NCBI RefSeq assembly: GCF_002266465.3
Contig: NZ_CP029427.2
Span: 4,652,501 to 4,716,500, forward strand
DNA length: 64,000 nt
Direction: 5' to 3'
Source of the DNA: Bradyrhizobium symbiodeficiens
GTDB lineage: Bacteria; Pseudomonadota; Alphaproteobacteria; Rhizobiales; Xanthobacteraceae
A model generated the notes under the pieces. It saw nothing but the letters and a program-made list of their open reading frames with translations. It was not told the origin of the DNA and made no database searches. Positions within the stretch are counted from its first letter, which is position 1, and each line of letters starts with the position of its first letter. A program made the translations under genes and the position numbers. Positions 1 to 7,941 of this stretch are shown in pieces.

Positions 1-321
1 GCCGAGGGTGATCGCGTCGTTGACGGAACCGCCGCTGGAATCGAGCACCACGGTGGCGCCGCCGAGCTGGCGTCCGCGGGAAAACTCCTCGAAATCCTTC
101 GGTGTGTCCGCGGTGATGATGCCGACCGCGCTGACCCAGCCGCGGCAGTTCGGCTCACAGGCGATCCAGTTGAACTTCATCGGCAGCTTGCGCTCTTCGA
201 GAGCAGCACCAGCGCGGGCCGACGATCCGAATGTCGCAAGGGCGCCAGCCAGCGCGACTCCACAGACGGCGGTTCCCACCAGCAACCAGCCGCGAAGATT
301 GAGCGACGTCAGAACTTTCAA
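1..321 (-). CDS. Secreted/periplasmic hypothetical protein, C-terminus cut by window edge
   Basis: The reverse strand is open from a TTG at 321 to the window edge (107 codons). GGGAAGGGACC just upstream of the TTG is a good ribosome binding site. Residues 1-40 form a signal-type segment: Lys near the start, then a long hydrophobic Leu/Ala/Val stretch ending near SARA-GA. After it come FNWIACEPNCRGW and, further on, VVLDSSGGSVNDAI. That last motif resembles the SGGS...A region of ClpP/crotonase-like periplasmic proteins (COG3904 type) common in rhizobia, but the catalytic part lies outside the window. The family assignment is from recollection of that motif. The start could instead be an ATG inside the signal peptide, but that would remove most of it. 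Confidence 0.6.
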   Translation of the reverse strand, partial: MKVLTSLNLRGWLLVGTAVCGVALAGALATFGSSARAGAALEERKLPMKFNWIACEPNCRGWVSAVGIITADTPKDFEEFSRGRQLGGATVVLDSSGGSVNDAITLG

Positions 322-562
322 ACTGGTCCCTTCCCCAAGCCCCAAGCACTTAGCCAAAGCCGATTCAGGCACGCCCCGTTTCGCGTCCGATGAATCTACA
401 CATGGACGTCATAAAAATGGTATCCGGGGGAATACAGATCGTCCATAGGTACTTGCTGCGCTGCTCCCAAAAAGCATGAATAATATGGCGCCCAAACAAC
501 AGCTTACGGTTCCCTGCGCCGGAACCGTACAACACCTCGCCTAACGTCGCAGCACATCGCAC

Positions 563-901
563 ATGAAGCATTCAGCCTGCGGGCACTGTTCCAGTCCGGT
601 CGAAGGGGCGCTTCGGCTCCCGCGCAGATTCGGCCGTGCGCTGATCTGGCTCTACCGGCACACGCTGTCGCCCCTGGTCGGCTACAATTGCCGTCATCTG
701 CCGACCTGCTCCGTCTATGGCGACGAGGCGATCGAGCGGTTCGGGCTCTGGGCGGGCGGCTGGATGACGCTCGCCCGCTTGCTGCGCTGCAATCCGTTTG
801 GCACCTCGGGCATCGACAATGTGCCGCTCACCGCGCCACCCGGCGCGCACTGGTATTTGCCATGGCGCTACGCCCGCTGGCGCGGCGTCAATGCATCGTG
901 A
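563..901 (+). CDS. yidD: Membrane protein insertion efficiency factor YidD
   Basis: This 112-residue protein has the complete YidD (DUF37) signature: an amphipathic N-terminal helix around residues 24-40, then NCRHLPTCS-Y--EAIERFG, then GGWM-LARLLRCNP-G--G-D-VP. YidD helps YidC insert inner-membrane proteins and lies at the cytoplasmic face. In many bacteria it sits between rnpA and yidC. Here it stands alone, as is frequent in alphaproteobacteria. The ATG at 563 has no strong ribosome binding site, but the N-terminal extension of about 20 residues before the conserved core is normal for rhizobial forms. The C-terminus ends 30 residues after the last conserved motif. Confidence 0.92.
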   Translation: MKHSACGHCSSPVEGALRLPRRFGRALIWLYRHTLSPLVGYNCRHLPTCSVYGDEAIERFGLWAGGWMTLARLLRCNPFGTSGIDNVPLTAPPGAHWYLPWRYARWRGVNAS

Positions 902-993
902 GATTGCTGCGGTGCTTTGCGCGTCGGTGACCTGAGCGGAACCGCAAGCCTTCTTACCGCGTTGTTTTGACGCTCCCCCGGGAGGAAACAACA

Positions 994-1218
994 ATGCGCT
1001 GGAAAATCAGCCCTCATCTTCACGTCAGACATCTTCATGTCAGGCCTGGGCCAACGCCCGGCGCCAGGCGGCAGCATGACCCCAGAACCATGGACCTGCT
1101 CGCGATCGTCGCGTTGCTGGCGCTCGTGCTGGGCTCCGGCTGGTACCTGGCGACGAGCCTTGCAACCGCGCCGGCTACGACGGCGTTTATCGTGCCGAGC
1201 CAGAGCGTGCACTGGTAG
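994..1218 (+). CDS. Small single-pass membrane protein, unknown function
   Basis: GGAGGAAACAAC directly before the ATG at 994 is a near-ideal ribosome binding site and is the main reason to believe this 74-codon gene. The first 32 residues are polar and His/Arg/Pro rich. They are followed by a clear membrane segment beginning MDLLAIVALLALVLGSGWYL, and a short tail ending SQSVHW. A shorter protein starting at the second Met (about residue 33) would consist almost only of the membrane helix, and this cannot be excluded. No family is recognised. The gene ends 9 bp before the convergent end of the reductase gene. Confidence 0.55.
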   Translation: MRWKISPHLHVRHLHVRPGPTPGARRQHDPRTMDLLAIVALLALVLGSGWYLATSLATAPATTAFIVPSQSVHW

Positions 1219-1227
1219 CGCTGGACG

Positions 1228-2184
1228 TCAGAGATCCAGCACCAGCCGGTCCGCATCTGATCCGGCCACGCAAGCCATGAGATAGCGCTCGCGCTCATAC
1301 GGCGACAGGATGCGGTCGCGGTGCACCGGCTTGCCCTCGAGCCAGCCGACCTTGCAGGCGCCGCAGATGCCGCCGCAGCACGAGGTCGCGATGTCGATGC
1401 CTCCCTCCTGCAATGCCGCCAACATGGTCTGGCCGGCGCGGACCTGGATCTCGGTGCCGGTGCGCGACAGCGACAACGTGAAGGGCTGTGCGTCGGGATC
1501 GAGCACGGGCGCAGCGGCGATGAAGCGCTCGATATGAACATTGGCCGCAGGCCACGCGGCGGTCACCCGCTCGAAATCGTCAATCATGCCTTCCGGTCCG
1601 CAGCAGGCGACCATCGTCGCCGATCCGCCCTCTCCGACGAGCGCCGCGAGATCGGGACGCCCGGTCCGGGACGTTCGATGCACGACGACACGTCCCTCTT
1701 TGATCAGGGGGCCGAGCTGCGCGGCGAGCGGCACCTCCTCGCGCACGATCAGATGCAGCTTGAAGTCGGCCTGCTTCGTTCGCGCGAGGTGTAGCGCCAT
1801 CGACAGGAACGGCGTCACGCCAATGCCGCCGGCCACGAACACGCAGCGTGCGATGTCCGCTCCGGCCTCGAGTCCGCCGCGCGGCAGCGAGACGCCGATG
1901 ACCTCACCGACCCTGACATCATCGTGGAGCGCACGTGAACCGCCGCGCCCCTCCGCCTCGCGCTTCACCGCAATGACATAGCGCGCATTATCGGCAGGCT
2001 CGTTGCACAGCGAATAGGTGCGAACGAGACCGTTCGGCAGATGCAGATCGATATGCGCACCGGGCTTGAACGGCGGCAGTTCCCACTGGTCGGGATCGGC
2101 CAGCGTGAACAGTTTTGTGCCTGCTCCCGCCTCCTCGATGCCGGTGACGATCGTCTTGACCGTGGTGATCGGGCGCGCGGTCAT
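1228..2184 (-). CDS. Ferredoxin-dependent oxidoreductase, PDR/VanB type (FMN/FAD, NAD, 2Fe-2S)
   Basis: The 318-residue protein has the three modules of phthalate dioxygenase reductase-like proteins. A flavin-binding barrel carries RTYS at residues 55-58. A pyridine-nucleotide domain carries VAGGIGVTPF around 117-126. A C-terminal plant-type 2Fe-2S ferredoxin domain has Cys ligands at 269, 274, 277 and 305. Such proteins pass electrons from NAD(P)H to a partner oxygenase or other acceptor. No Rieske oxygenase is adjacent. Instead the ATG overlaps the TGA of the upstream MOSC gene by 4 bp (ATGA), so the two are translationally coupled and the MOSC protein is the likely functional partner. The ATG start matches the family start just before the flavin domain. 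Confidence 0.88.
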   Translation of the reverse strand: MTARPITTVKTIVTGIEEAGAGTKLFTLADPDQWELPPFKPGAHIDLHLPNGLVRTYSLCNEPADNARYVIAVKREAEGRGGSRALHDDVRVGEVIGVSLPRGGLEAGADIARCVFVAGGIGVTPFLSMALHLARTKQADFKLHLIVREEVPLAAQLGPLIKEGRVVVHRTSRTGRPDLAALVGEGGSATMVACCGPEGMIDDFERVTAAWPAANVHIERFIAAAPVLDPDAQPFTLSLSRTGTEIQVRAGQTMLAALQEGGIDIATSCCGGICGACKVGWLEGKPVHRDRILSPYERERYLMACVAGSDADRLVLDL

Positions 2185-2705
2185 GCCGCGTTCCGCACGG
2201 TGTCGCCGACCCTCACGATGCCACCTTGCAAAATCCTGCAATTGAGGCCCGAACGGTTGATCAGGGGATCGAAGATCGCCTTGCCGGTGATCTCCTCGAT
2301 GTGCCGGCATGGCACCGACAACCGCGTCGCTTCCAGCAGGGTCTCCCCCAGCCAGAAACGGCGGCCGACGAGGTGGTTCAGCGGCACGCCCTCCACCGTC
2401 ACGTTGCGCCGGTGCTCTTCCGGGCCAAGCTCGATGCCGGCGTCGCGCTTGAGCGCAACCAGCGTCTCGAGCTCGAACAGGGTGACCTGCCGGCCCTCCT
2501 CGGGCTTGTGCGAATAAAAACCCTCTTCGTTGCCGATCATGTAGCGATCGCCTTCGATTCCTCGACCGGCGACGAGGGCGATTGCCTCCGCGGCGCGCAT
2601 TGGCAGGAACGCGCGCGGGGTAAAGTGAAGGAAGCGCACCACCCCGGTCCAGCCGAGTTGCGTTGCGCCCTGCGCCGACCCGGCGCCGATGGTGGTGTCG
2701 AGCAT
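2181..2705 (-). CDS. MOSC domain-containing protein
   Basis: The 174-residue protein matches stand-alone MOSC domains. Visible motifs are RGIEGDRY near residues 48-55, VTLFELETL, the RRNVTVEGVPLNHLVGRRFWLGE block, and SVPCRHIEEITG containing the conserved Cys. MOSC proteins bind or use the molybdenum cofactor, for example the YiiM/YcbX enzymes that reduce N-hydroxylated compounds. The gene lies 55 bp downstream of the MFS transporter gene and overlaps the reductase gene by 4 bp, giving a three-gene leftward operon. E. coli YcbX carries its 2Fe-2S domain fused to the MOSC part, whereas here the iron-sulfur electron donor is a separate, coupled gene. The substrate is not predictable. Confidence 0.88.
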   Translation of the reverse strand: MLDTTIGAGSAQGATQLGWTGVVRFLHFTPRAFLPMRAAEAIALVAGRGIEGDRYMIGNEEGFYSHKPEEGRQVTLFELETLVALKRDAGIELGPEEHRRNVTVEGVPLNHLVGRRFWLGETLLEATRLSVPCRHIEEITGKAIFDPLINRSGLNCRILQGGIVRVGDTVRNAA

Positions 2706-2760
2706 GACAAAATCCTTGTGAGAAACAATGGCGCGCCGCCGGAGGCGGCGCGCCCGGGGA

Positions 2761-4074
2761 TCAGGTCAGTTCCTTGTTCGCCATCTCCGGCGCGAACGTG
2801 GTCGCGGTCGCGGTGATGGCAGCGCAGACGATCAGCAGCAGCGAGACCGGCCAGGTGGCACCGCCGCTCCATGCCATCAGAGACGCCGCGATCAGCGGCG
2901 TCAACCCGCCGCTTATCGCGGCACCGACCTGAAACCCGAGCGAGGCTCCGCTATAGCGAAGTCGCGCGGAAAACAACTCGGAGTACCAGGGCGCGCCGAT
3001 ACCGAACATCACCATCTGGCCGAAGGTGATCGCAACCACGATTGTGCAGATCACAATGGTGGGATCGCGGGTGTCGAGCAGCCAGAACAGCGGGAAGGCA
3101 AACAGCGCCGAGAACGCGCAGCTCGCATAGAACATGGTCTTGCGGCCAAGCAGGTCGGACAGCCAGCCGAACAGCGGAATGGCGAACAGCGCGACCAAGG
3201 AGGCCGTGAAGGCGCCGTTCAGCACCACTGTGCGTGACAGGCCGAGATTGGCCGTGGCGTAGGACATCACGAACACCCCACCGATGCTGGCATAGGCGAT
3301 CTCCGAGATCTTCAGCCCGACCGCCGTGAAGAACGGCCTGCGATGGTGCTTGAAGATCTCGATCACCGGCAGTTTCGCAACGTCCTTCTTCGCCTGGACC
3401 TGACGGAAGGCCGCAGTCTCCTCCATGTTGAGGCGGATATAGAGGCCGACGCCCACCAGCAGGATCGAGAGCAGGAACGGAATGCGCCAGCCATAGGCCA
3501 TGAAGTCGCTCTCCGGCAGGCTCGCTACCAGCGCGAACATGCCGATCGCCGCGAGATTGCCGATCGGATTGCCGACCTGCACCATGCTGCCGAGCAAGCC
3601 GCGACGATGCGTCGGACAATTCTCCACCACCATCAGCACCGCCCCGCCCCATTCGCCGCCGAGGCCGATGCCCTGGAGGAAGCGCAAGCCGATCAGGAGC
3701 AGCGGTGCGGCGATGCCGATCTGCTGGTAGGTCGGAAGCAGGCCGATCAGGAAAGTGCCGATCCCCATCACCATGATGGTGACCGCGAGCATCGCCTTGC
3801 GCCCGACCCGGTCGCCGTAATGACCGAAGATCGCCGCACCAAGCGGCCGCGCCAGGAATCCGACGGCATAGGTGCCGAAGGCCGCGATGGTCGCGAGCGT
3901 GGGGTTGCCGGCGGCGAAGAACACCTTGTTGAACACCAGCGCGGTCGCCGCGCCGTAAATCAGGAAGTCGTACCACTCGACCGCGGTGCCGATCACACTC
4001 GACCACAGGATCCGCCGCAAGCTCGCCGCCTCGTCCGGCGCTACGTTCAGGGTTACGTCGTCTGCTACGGTCAT
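2761..4074 (-). CDS. MFS transporter, metabolite:H+ symporter (MHS) type
   Basis: The 437-residue protein has about 12 membrane segments. It shows the MHS-family start IGTAVEWYDFLIYGAA, the loop motif FGHYGDRVGRKA between TM2 and TM3, and RFLQGIGLGGEWGGAVLM. This group includes shikimate, alpha-ketoglutarate and proline/betaine permeases of the inner membrane. The ATG at 4074 has GGAG nine bases upstream and gives a normal cytoplasmic N-terminus. A longer frame from 4272 would add a non-hydrophobic 66-residue leader without homology. It is the first gene of the operon with the MOSC and reductase genes, and it is divergent from the XRE-cupin regulator, which probably controls it. An organic-acid substrate is likely, but which one is unknown. 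Confidence 0.88.
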   Translation of the reverse strand: MTVADDVTLNVAPDEAASLRRILWSSVIGTAVEWYDFLIYGAATALVFNKVFFAAGNPTLATIAAFGTYAVGFLARPLGAAIFGHYGDRVGRKAMLAVTIMVMGIGTFLIGLLPTYQQIGIAAPLLLIGLRFLQGIGLGGEWGGAVLMVVENCPTHRRGLLGSMVQVGNPIGNLAAIGMFALVASLPESDFMAYGWRIPFLLSILLVGVGLYIRLNMEETAAFRQVQAKKDVAKLPVIEIFKHHRRPFFTAVGLKISEIAYASIGGVFVMSYATANLGLSRTVVLNGAFTASLVALFAIPLFGWLSDLLGRKTMFYASCAFSALFAFPLFWLLDTRDPTIVICTIVVAITFGQMVMFGIGAPWYSELFSARLRYSGASLGFQVGAAISGGLTPLIAASLMAWSGGATWPVSLLLIVCAAITATATTFAPEMANKELT

Positions 4075-4252
4075 CGATCTCTCCAGAAAGGCACCGGCAC
4101 CACGGGGAAGCTTTTGGCTTTGTCCGCGGAGCCCATCGGCCAATGCGGACGGTAAAAATCGATCATGTTTACTACTGGAAATCAACGCCGCGAGACGCGG
4201 CAAATGCCGACGATCGAGGCACGCAGCTTGAATTGCACCATTCTTTAGCGAT

Positions 4253-4317
4253 TTTGCGCGATATACCAGCAAGAATGCTCACATTATCCGCGACCATGCT
4301 CTATATTTCCGCGCATA
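4253..4317. promoter_or_regulatory. Repeated CCGCG-type elements between XRE regulator and MFS operon
   Basis: In the divergent region three related words occur: TTTGCGCGATA at 4253-4263, ATTATCCGCGACCATG near 4282-4297, and ATTTCCGCGCATAAG at 4305-4319. They are spaced at roughly 23-30 bp in an otherwise AT-richer stretch. The position between a helix-turn-helix regulator and its presumed target suggests operator copies, but the match between them is loose. Confidence 0.25.
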
Positions 4318-4431
4318 AGTTTTCCTTTGGAATACACCTGCGAGCTGCCGGATCGCCCGATCCAGGGCGCCGGGCTGGCAGTTCGGCCGCATCTGTTGCA
4401 AAAGGAGCCTCAGCGTTCGGGAGACTCATGC

Positions 4432-4992
4432 GTGCTTGACGTCAGCAAAGCGACAGCAGTCGGGGCCAATATCCGCCAGGCGCGGATCGCCAAGGGCCTG
4501 ACGCTGGACCAGCTTGCGAAGCAGAGCGATCTCACGCGCGGCTACATTTCGCTGGTCGAGCGCAATCTCAAGGTCCCCTCGCTCGCCGCACTGCTGCGGA
4601 TGGCCGCGGCCCTCGAGGTCAATGTCGCGAACTTCTTCGACCCCAACGCCGAGCCCGCACCGCGTTACACGCTGTTCCGCCGCGAAGGCGGCAATGTGCC
4701 CCTGTTCCAGGACACCTTTGGCGTGGTCCCGCTGGTCACGGGCCGCACCCGCAAGATGATGGAGCCGTTCCTGCTGAGCCCGCCGCACAAGGCGGCGACG
4801 CGTGCCTCGCACGCGGGCGAGGAACTACTGTTCGTCATCAACGGCAAGATCGCGATCAAGCTCGACGGCGAGGAGCTCACCCTCGGCAAGGGCGACTGCC
4901 TGTATTTTTCAGGCGAGACCCCGCACGAGGTCAGGAGCCTCGGCCGGCAGAAGGCGGAAGTGCTGGTCGTCGTGGCCCAGACCCCGACCTGA
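4432..4992 (+). CDS. XRE-family regulator with C-terminal cupin domain
   Basis: The N-terminal helix-turn-helix is at about residues 8-60 (VGANIRQARIAKGLTLDQLA, then LTRGYISLVERN), with a C-terminal cupin at about 110-180 (SHAGEELLFVINGKI, then GETPHEV). XRE-cupin proteins are usually local repressors that sense a small catabolite through the cupin pocket. The GTG at 4432, preceded by GGGAG, puts the start just before the DNA-binding domain. An in-frame ATG at 4327 would add 35 residues unlike the family. The gene is divergent from the MFS-MOSC-reductase operon, which is its probable target. Confidence 0.85.
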   Translation: MLDVSKATAVGANIRQARIAKGLTLDQLAKQSDLTRGYISLVERNLKVPSLAALLRMAAALEVNVANFFDPNAEPAPRYTLFRREGGNVPLFQDTFGVVPLVTGRTRKMMEPFLLSPPHKAATRASHAGEELLFVINGKIAIKLDGEELTLGKGDCLYFSGETPHEVRSLGRQKAEVLVVVAQTPT

Positions 4993-5012
4993 CGGTCGAG
5001 CTTCGGCGCATC

Positions 5013-6224
5013 CTAGCGGAACCAGAAAGACCGTCCGGATGATGGCGGGACGGATTCGGGAGGACGCGGCCGTTTCGGACGCGGCTTCGGCGCCGGCTCG
5101 GCGGACGAAACTGTCTCCGGCGCCGGTGCGGTCTCGCTGCCCGGCACCCTCACCGACAGCAGCAAGTTCGATTCATGCATCCGCCAGCGATAGCCGACGC
5201 CGAAATCGATCGGCTGGGCCCGCGTGAACAACTCGGCGTAGCGCTCCTGGTAGCGGCCGGGGAATTCCCCGATCGGCCCGAGATAGCGGCCGAACGGGAA
5301 GAACCGCCATTGCCGGGCGCCGTAATTCGCAAGCGGAATGCCGGAATCGTCCTGGATGATGGTGGCGCTGTTGGCGAGCAGCCAGTTGCGGACAACCGCG
5401 AAGTCGCTCTTGTGCAGCAGATAGGATGCACTCTTGAGCAGGCTGTTGCCGGGCCCCAGCGTCTCGCAGAATTTCAGGAATCCGGTGTTGCGCGCGCCGG
5501 CGTTGGAGAGGTCGGTCGAGAAATAATACAGCGTGCGCGCTTCGCCATCGCTGCCGGCGAAGGTGATGCGAACGCCGCGCACTGCGTTACGCCCCGGATT
5601 GTCGTTGCCGACATGCAAGCCCCCCTTGTCGTCGAGCGCGATCATCTCGACGTTGCGGATAGTCTTGCCGGAGCGCGCGAGGAAGACATAGAGGATCGGC
5701 AAAGTGCCGTTGACCTGGTTGGCGCGCAGGTCGACCTTCATCTGCTTAGTGATGAAGAAGGAAAAGCTCAGGATCGAGCCGAGCGAACGCTCGACATTGT
5801 AGAGCGCGGCACCGACCGAGCCGCGCGGCAGCCGGGTCAGATCGGGCACGGCGCCGACCGGCTCCAGCGCGCCGAGCACGTAGGTGCTGGCCTTGGAATA
5901 GAAGGCGTTGGCGTAGAGGAAATCGGGGCCGCTGAACATGTAGAACATGGTCGGCCGGGGCGCGGCCAGATTGACATCGGCCCAATCGCGAATCCTGGAG
6001 AGCTGGCGCTGTTCGAGCTGGGCAAAGGCGCCGTCGAAGAATTTTGCATGACGCTGCCAGCCCGGATCCTTCGTCAGCGGCAGCAGCGGCGAGTCCGCCG
6101 AAGGCTGCATGCCCGCAAGGAAGCGCGCGGTGTCGTCAAAAGTCACCTCGGCGGCATGCGCGGGCGAGACGGCCGCAGCCAGCAGGGCGAGAGCAACGGC
6201 CGCAATTCTAAAGGGGTGAAGCAT
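5013..6224 (-). CDS. Secreted protein of unknown function, cotranscribed with APC permease
   Basis: The 403-residue protein starts with a classical signal peptide (MLHPFRIAAVALALLAAAVS, cleavage near AHA-AE). The mature part has no domain I can name. It contains PTMFYMFSGPDFLYANAFY, repeated Tyr/Phe-rich segments and a segment with NSLLKSASYLLHKSDF. The last 40 residues are Pro/Ala/Lys-rich and end in FWFR. This looks like a whole-chain globular periplasmic protein with a disordered tail. Its ATG lies 2 bp after the stop of the APC permease gene and has no clear ribosome binding site of its own, so translation is probably coupled. A role near the permease substrate is an inference from that linkage only. 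Confidence 0.75.
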   Translation of the reverse strand: MLHPFRIAAVALALLAAAVSPAHAAEVTFDDTARFLAGMQPSADSPLLPLTKDPGWQRHAKFFDGAFAQLEQRQLSRIRDWADVNLAAPRPTMFYMFSGPDFLYANAFYSKASTYVLGALEPVGAVPDLTRLPRGSVGAALYNVERSLGSILSFSFFITKQMKVDLRANQVNGTLPILYVFLARSGKTIRNVEMIALDDKGGLHVGNDNPGRNAVRGVRITFAGSDGEARTLYYFSTDLSNAGARNTGFLKFCETLGPGNSLLKSASYLLHKSDFAVVRNWLLANSATIIQDDSGIPLANYGARQWRFFPFGRYLGPIGEFPGRYQERYAELFTRAQPIDFGVGYRWRMHESNLLLSVRVPGSETAPAPETVSSAEPAPKPRPKRPRPPESVPPSSGRSFWFR

Positions 6225-6226
6225 GT

Positions 6227-7594
6227 CTACGCGCGATCGTGTGAATTGCCAGCGGCGACCGGCCGCCTGCGGAAAACAGCATAAATCAACAAGCCGAAGA
6301 GCATGACGAGCATCCCCGCGAGCGACTGCAGGGGACGCTCGGTCAACAGGTAGTACATCATGAACCCCGTCACGAGCAGGAACAGCAGCGGCGTGAACGG
6401 GTATCCCCAGGCGCGATAGGGCCTGGGCAAATCGGGATCCGTGATGCGCAGCTTGATGACGCCGGCGACCGTGAAAAACGAGCAGAACAGGAGTGCGAAC
6501 TGGATGAAGTCGAGCACCGCCTCGAAACTGCGCGTGAACAGCAGCAAATTTGCGACCGCGAGTTGGAACAGGATGGCATAGGCCGGCGCGCCGCTGGTCG
6601 ATCGCTTCGAGAAGACGCGCAGCGCCGGAATGTCCTCCCCCATCGTCATCATCACGCGCGGACCGATCCACATCATCGCAGAGATCGAGGAGATCAGGCC
6701 GACGCAGATCATCGCGCCGACGATACGGCCGCCGAGACTGCCGAAGATGGCGCTACCGGCGACGCTGGCGACGTCGAGCTGGCCGGCGAGCGCACCTGCA
6801 GGCGTGGAGTAGAGGAACACCGCGTTCAGCGCGACATACAGGACGAGCACGATCAGCGTGCCCGAAAGCAATGCGCGCGGCAGATCCCGCTGCGGCATGT
6901 TCATCTCGCCGATGATGTAGGTCGCGGCATTCCAGCCCGAGAACGAATACATCACGAAGACGAGCCCGATCGCGAACGGCGCGCTGACGATGTGGGCGAG
7001 ATCGCCCGGCTGCGGCGTGAAGGCGATCGGCTGCGGCACGCCGATGACGAAGCCCGCGACCAGGAAGGCTATGATCATCACGACCTTGATGATCGTCGCG
7101 ATCAGCTGGAAGGTCGAGGAGTGCCTGACGCCGGTCAGTTGCACGAGCGAGACCAGCCACACCACGGCGATCGCGAGCGGGATCGGCGGCAGATCGGGCA
7201 CGACCGATTTCGCGTATTCGCCGAACGCCATCGCCGCCAGCGCGACCGGCGCTGCAAAACCCACCGTCGCCGAGACCCAGCCGGCGAGAAAACCGAAGGC
7301 GGGATGATAGGCACGGCCGAGGAAATTGTACTCGCCGCTCGAGCGCGGAAACATCGCCCCGAGCTCGCTGTAGGCGAACACCCCACACAGCGCGACGATG
7401 CCGCCCACGGTCCACAGCAGCAGGATCGAGAAGCCGGACGGGATGTCCTTGACCTGAAAGCCGAGGCTGGTGAAGACGCCGACCCCGATCATGTCGGCCA
7501 CGACGATGGCGGTTGCGACCAGAACCGAGACCCCGGTCCCGCTGCCTGGCAGTCGGCTCGTCCAGGGTGCGGTTCCCGCATCTGATGCCGTCAT
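6227..7594 (-). CDS. APC-superfamily amino acid permease
   Basis: The 455-residue protein has about 12 membrane segments and the APC signature in TM1 (VADMIGVGVFTSLGFQ) followed by LLWTVGGIVALCGVFAYSEL. The loop motif GGEYNFL-type appears as SSGEYNFLGRAYHP. The family imports or exchanges amino acids or amines across the inner membrane. The ATG at 7594 follows AAGGAC by 4 bases. An upstream ATG at 7633 would add 13 residues. The gene is followed after 2 bp by the secreted-protein gene, and together they form a leftward pair. The substrate is not evident. Confidence 0.87.
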   Translation of the reverse strand: MTASDAGTAPWTSRLPGSGTGVSVLVATAIVVADMIGVGVFTSLGFQVKDIPSGFSILLLWTVGGIVALCGVFAYSELGAMFPRSSGEYNFLGRAYHPAFGFLAGWVSATVGFAAPVALAAMAFGEYAKSVVPDLPPIPLAIAVVWLVSLVQLTGVRHSSTFQLIATIIKVVMIIAFLVAGFVIGVPQPIAFTPQPGDLAHIVSAPFAIGLVFVMYSFSGWNAATYIIGEMNMPQRDLPRALLSGTLIVLVLYVALNAVFLYSTPAGALAGQLDVASVAGSAIFGSLGGRIVGAMICVGLISSISAMMWIGPRVMMTMGEDIPALRVFSKRSTSGAPAYAILFQLAVANLLLFTRSFEAVLDFIQFALLFCSFFTVAGVIKLRITDPDLPRPYRAWGYPFTPLLFLLVTGFMMYYLLTERPLQSLAGMLVMLFGLLIYAVFRRRPVAAGNSHDRA

Positions 7595-7941
7595 CCGGGT
7601 CCTTAGCCTCAGGCGCCTTGCCTGCCCGGTCATCGTGCAGTTTCGCCCAGTCAATTCAAGCAGGGTTAACAAGGGTTAAATGAGGCGGGGGAAACGGGTA
7701 CTGCAGCACCGCTTATTCCCGCTGCCGGATGAAAAAGCTGCGTCAGACCCGGGAAGTCCCGCTCCGCTTCCCCACAATCAGGACACGATTGCATGGTCCT
7801 TTTGAGCGTTCCGGATGTGGGGAAGTTTCTCCGGACACTTAACGTCGCCTAAACGCCAGTCGGCTCATTTGAAGAGGCCGATGGACGTGACTTTGGGGTC
7901 ATGCGTGGATGGTCGGGGCCGTTCCGAAACCGAGAGCTGAC
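7595..7941. other. Intergenic stretch with a 10-bp inverted repeat
   Basis: This divergent spacer holds no convincing gene. The only structure I see is CTTCCCCACA at 7767-7776 with its exact reverse complement TGTGGGGAAG at 7816-7825, separated by 39 bases. It may be an operator pair or a stem for one of the divergent genes, but nothing in the sequence decides this. Confidence 0.3.
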
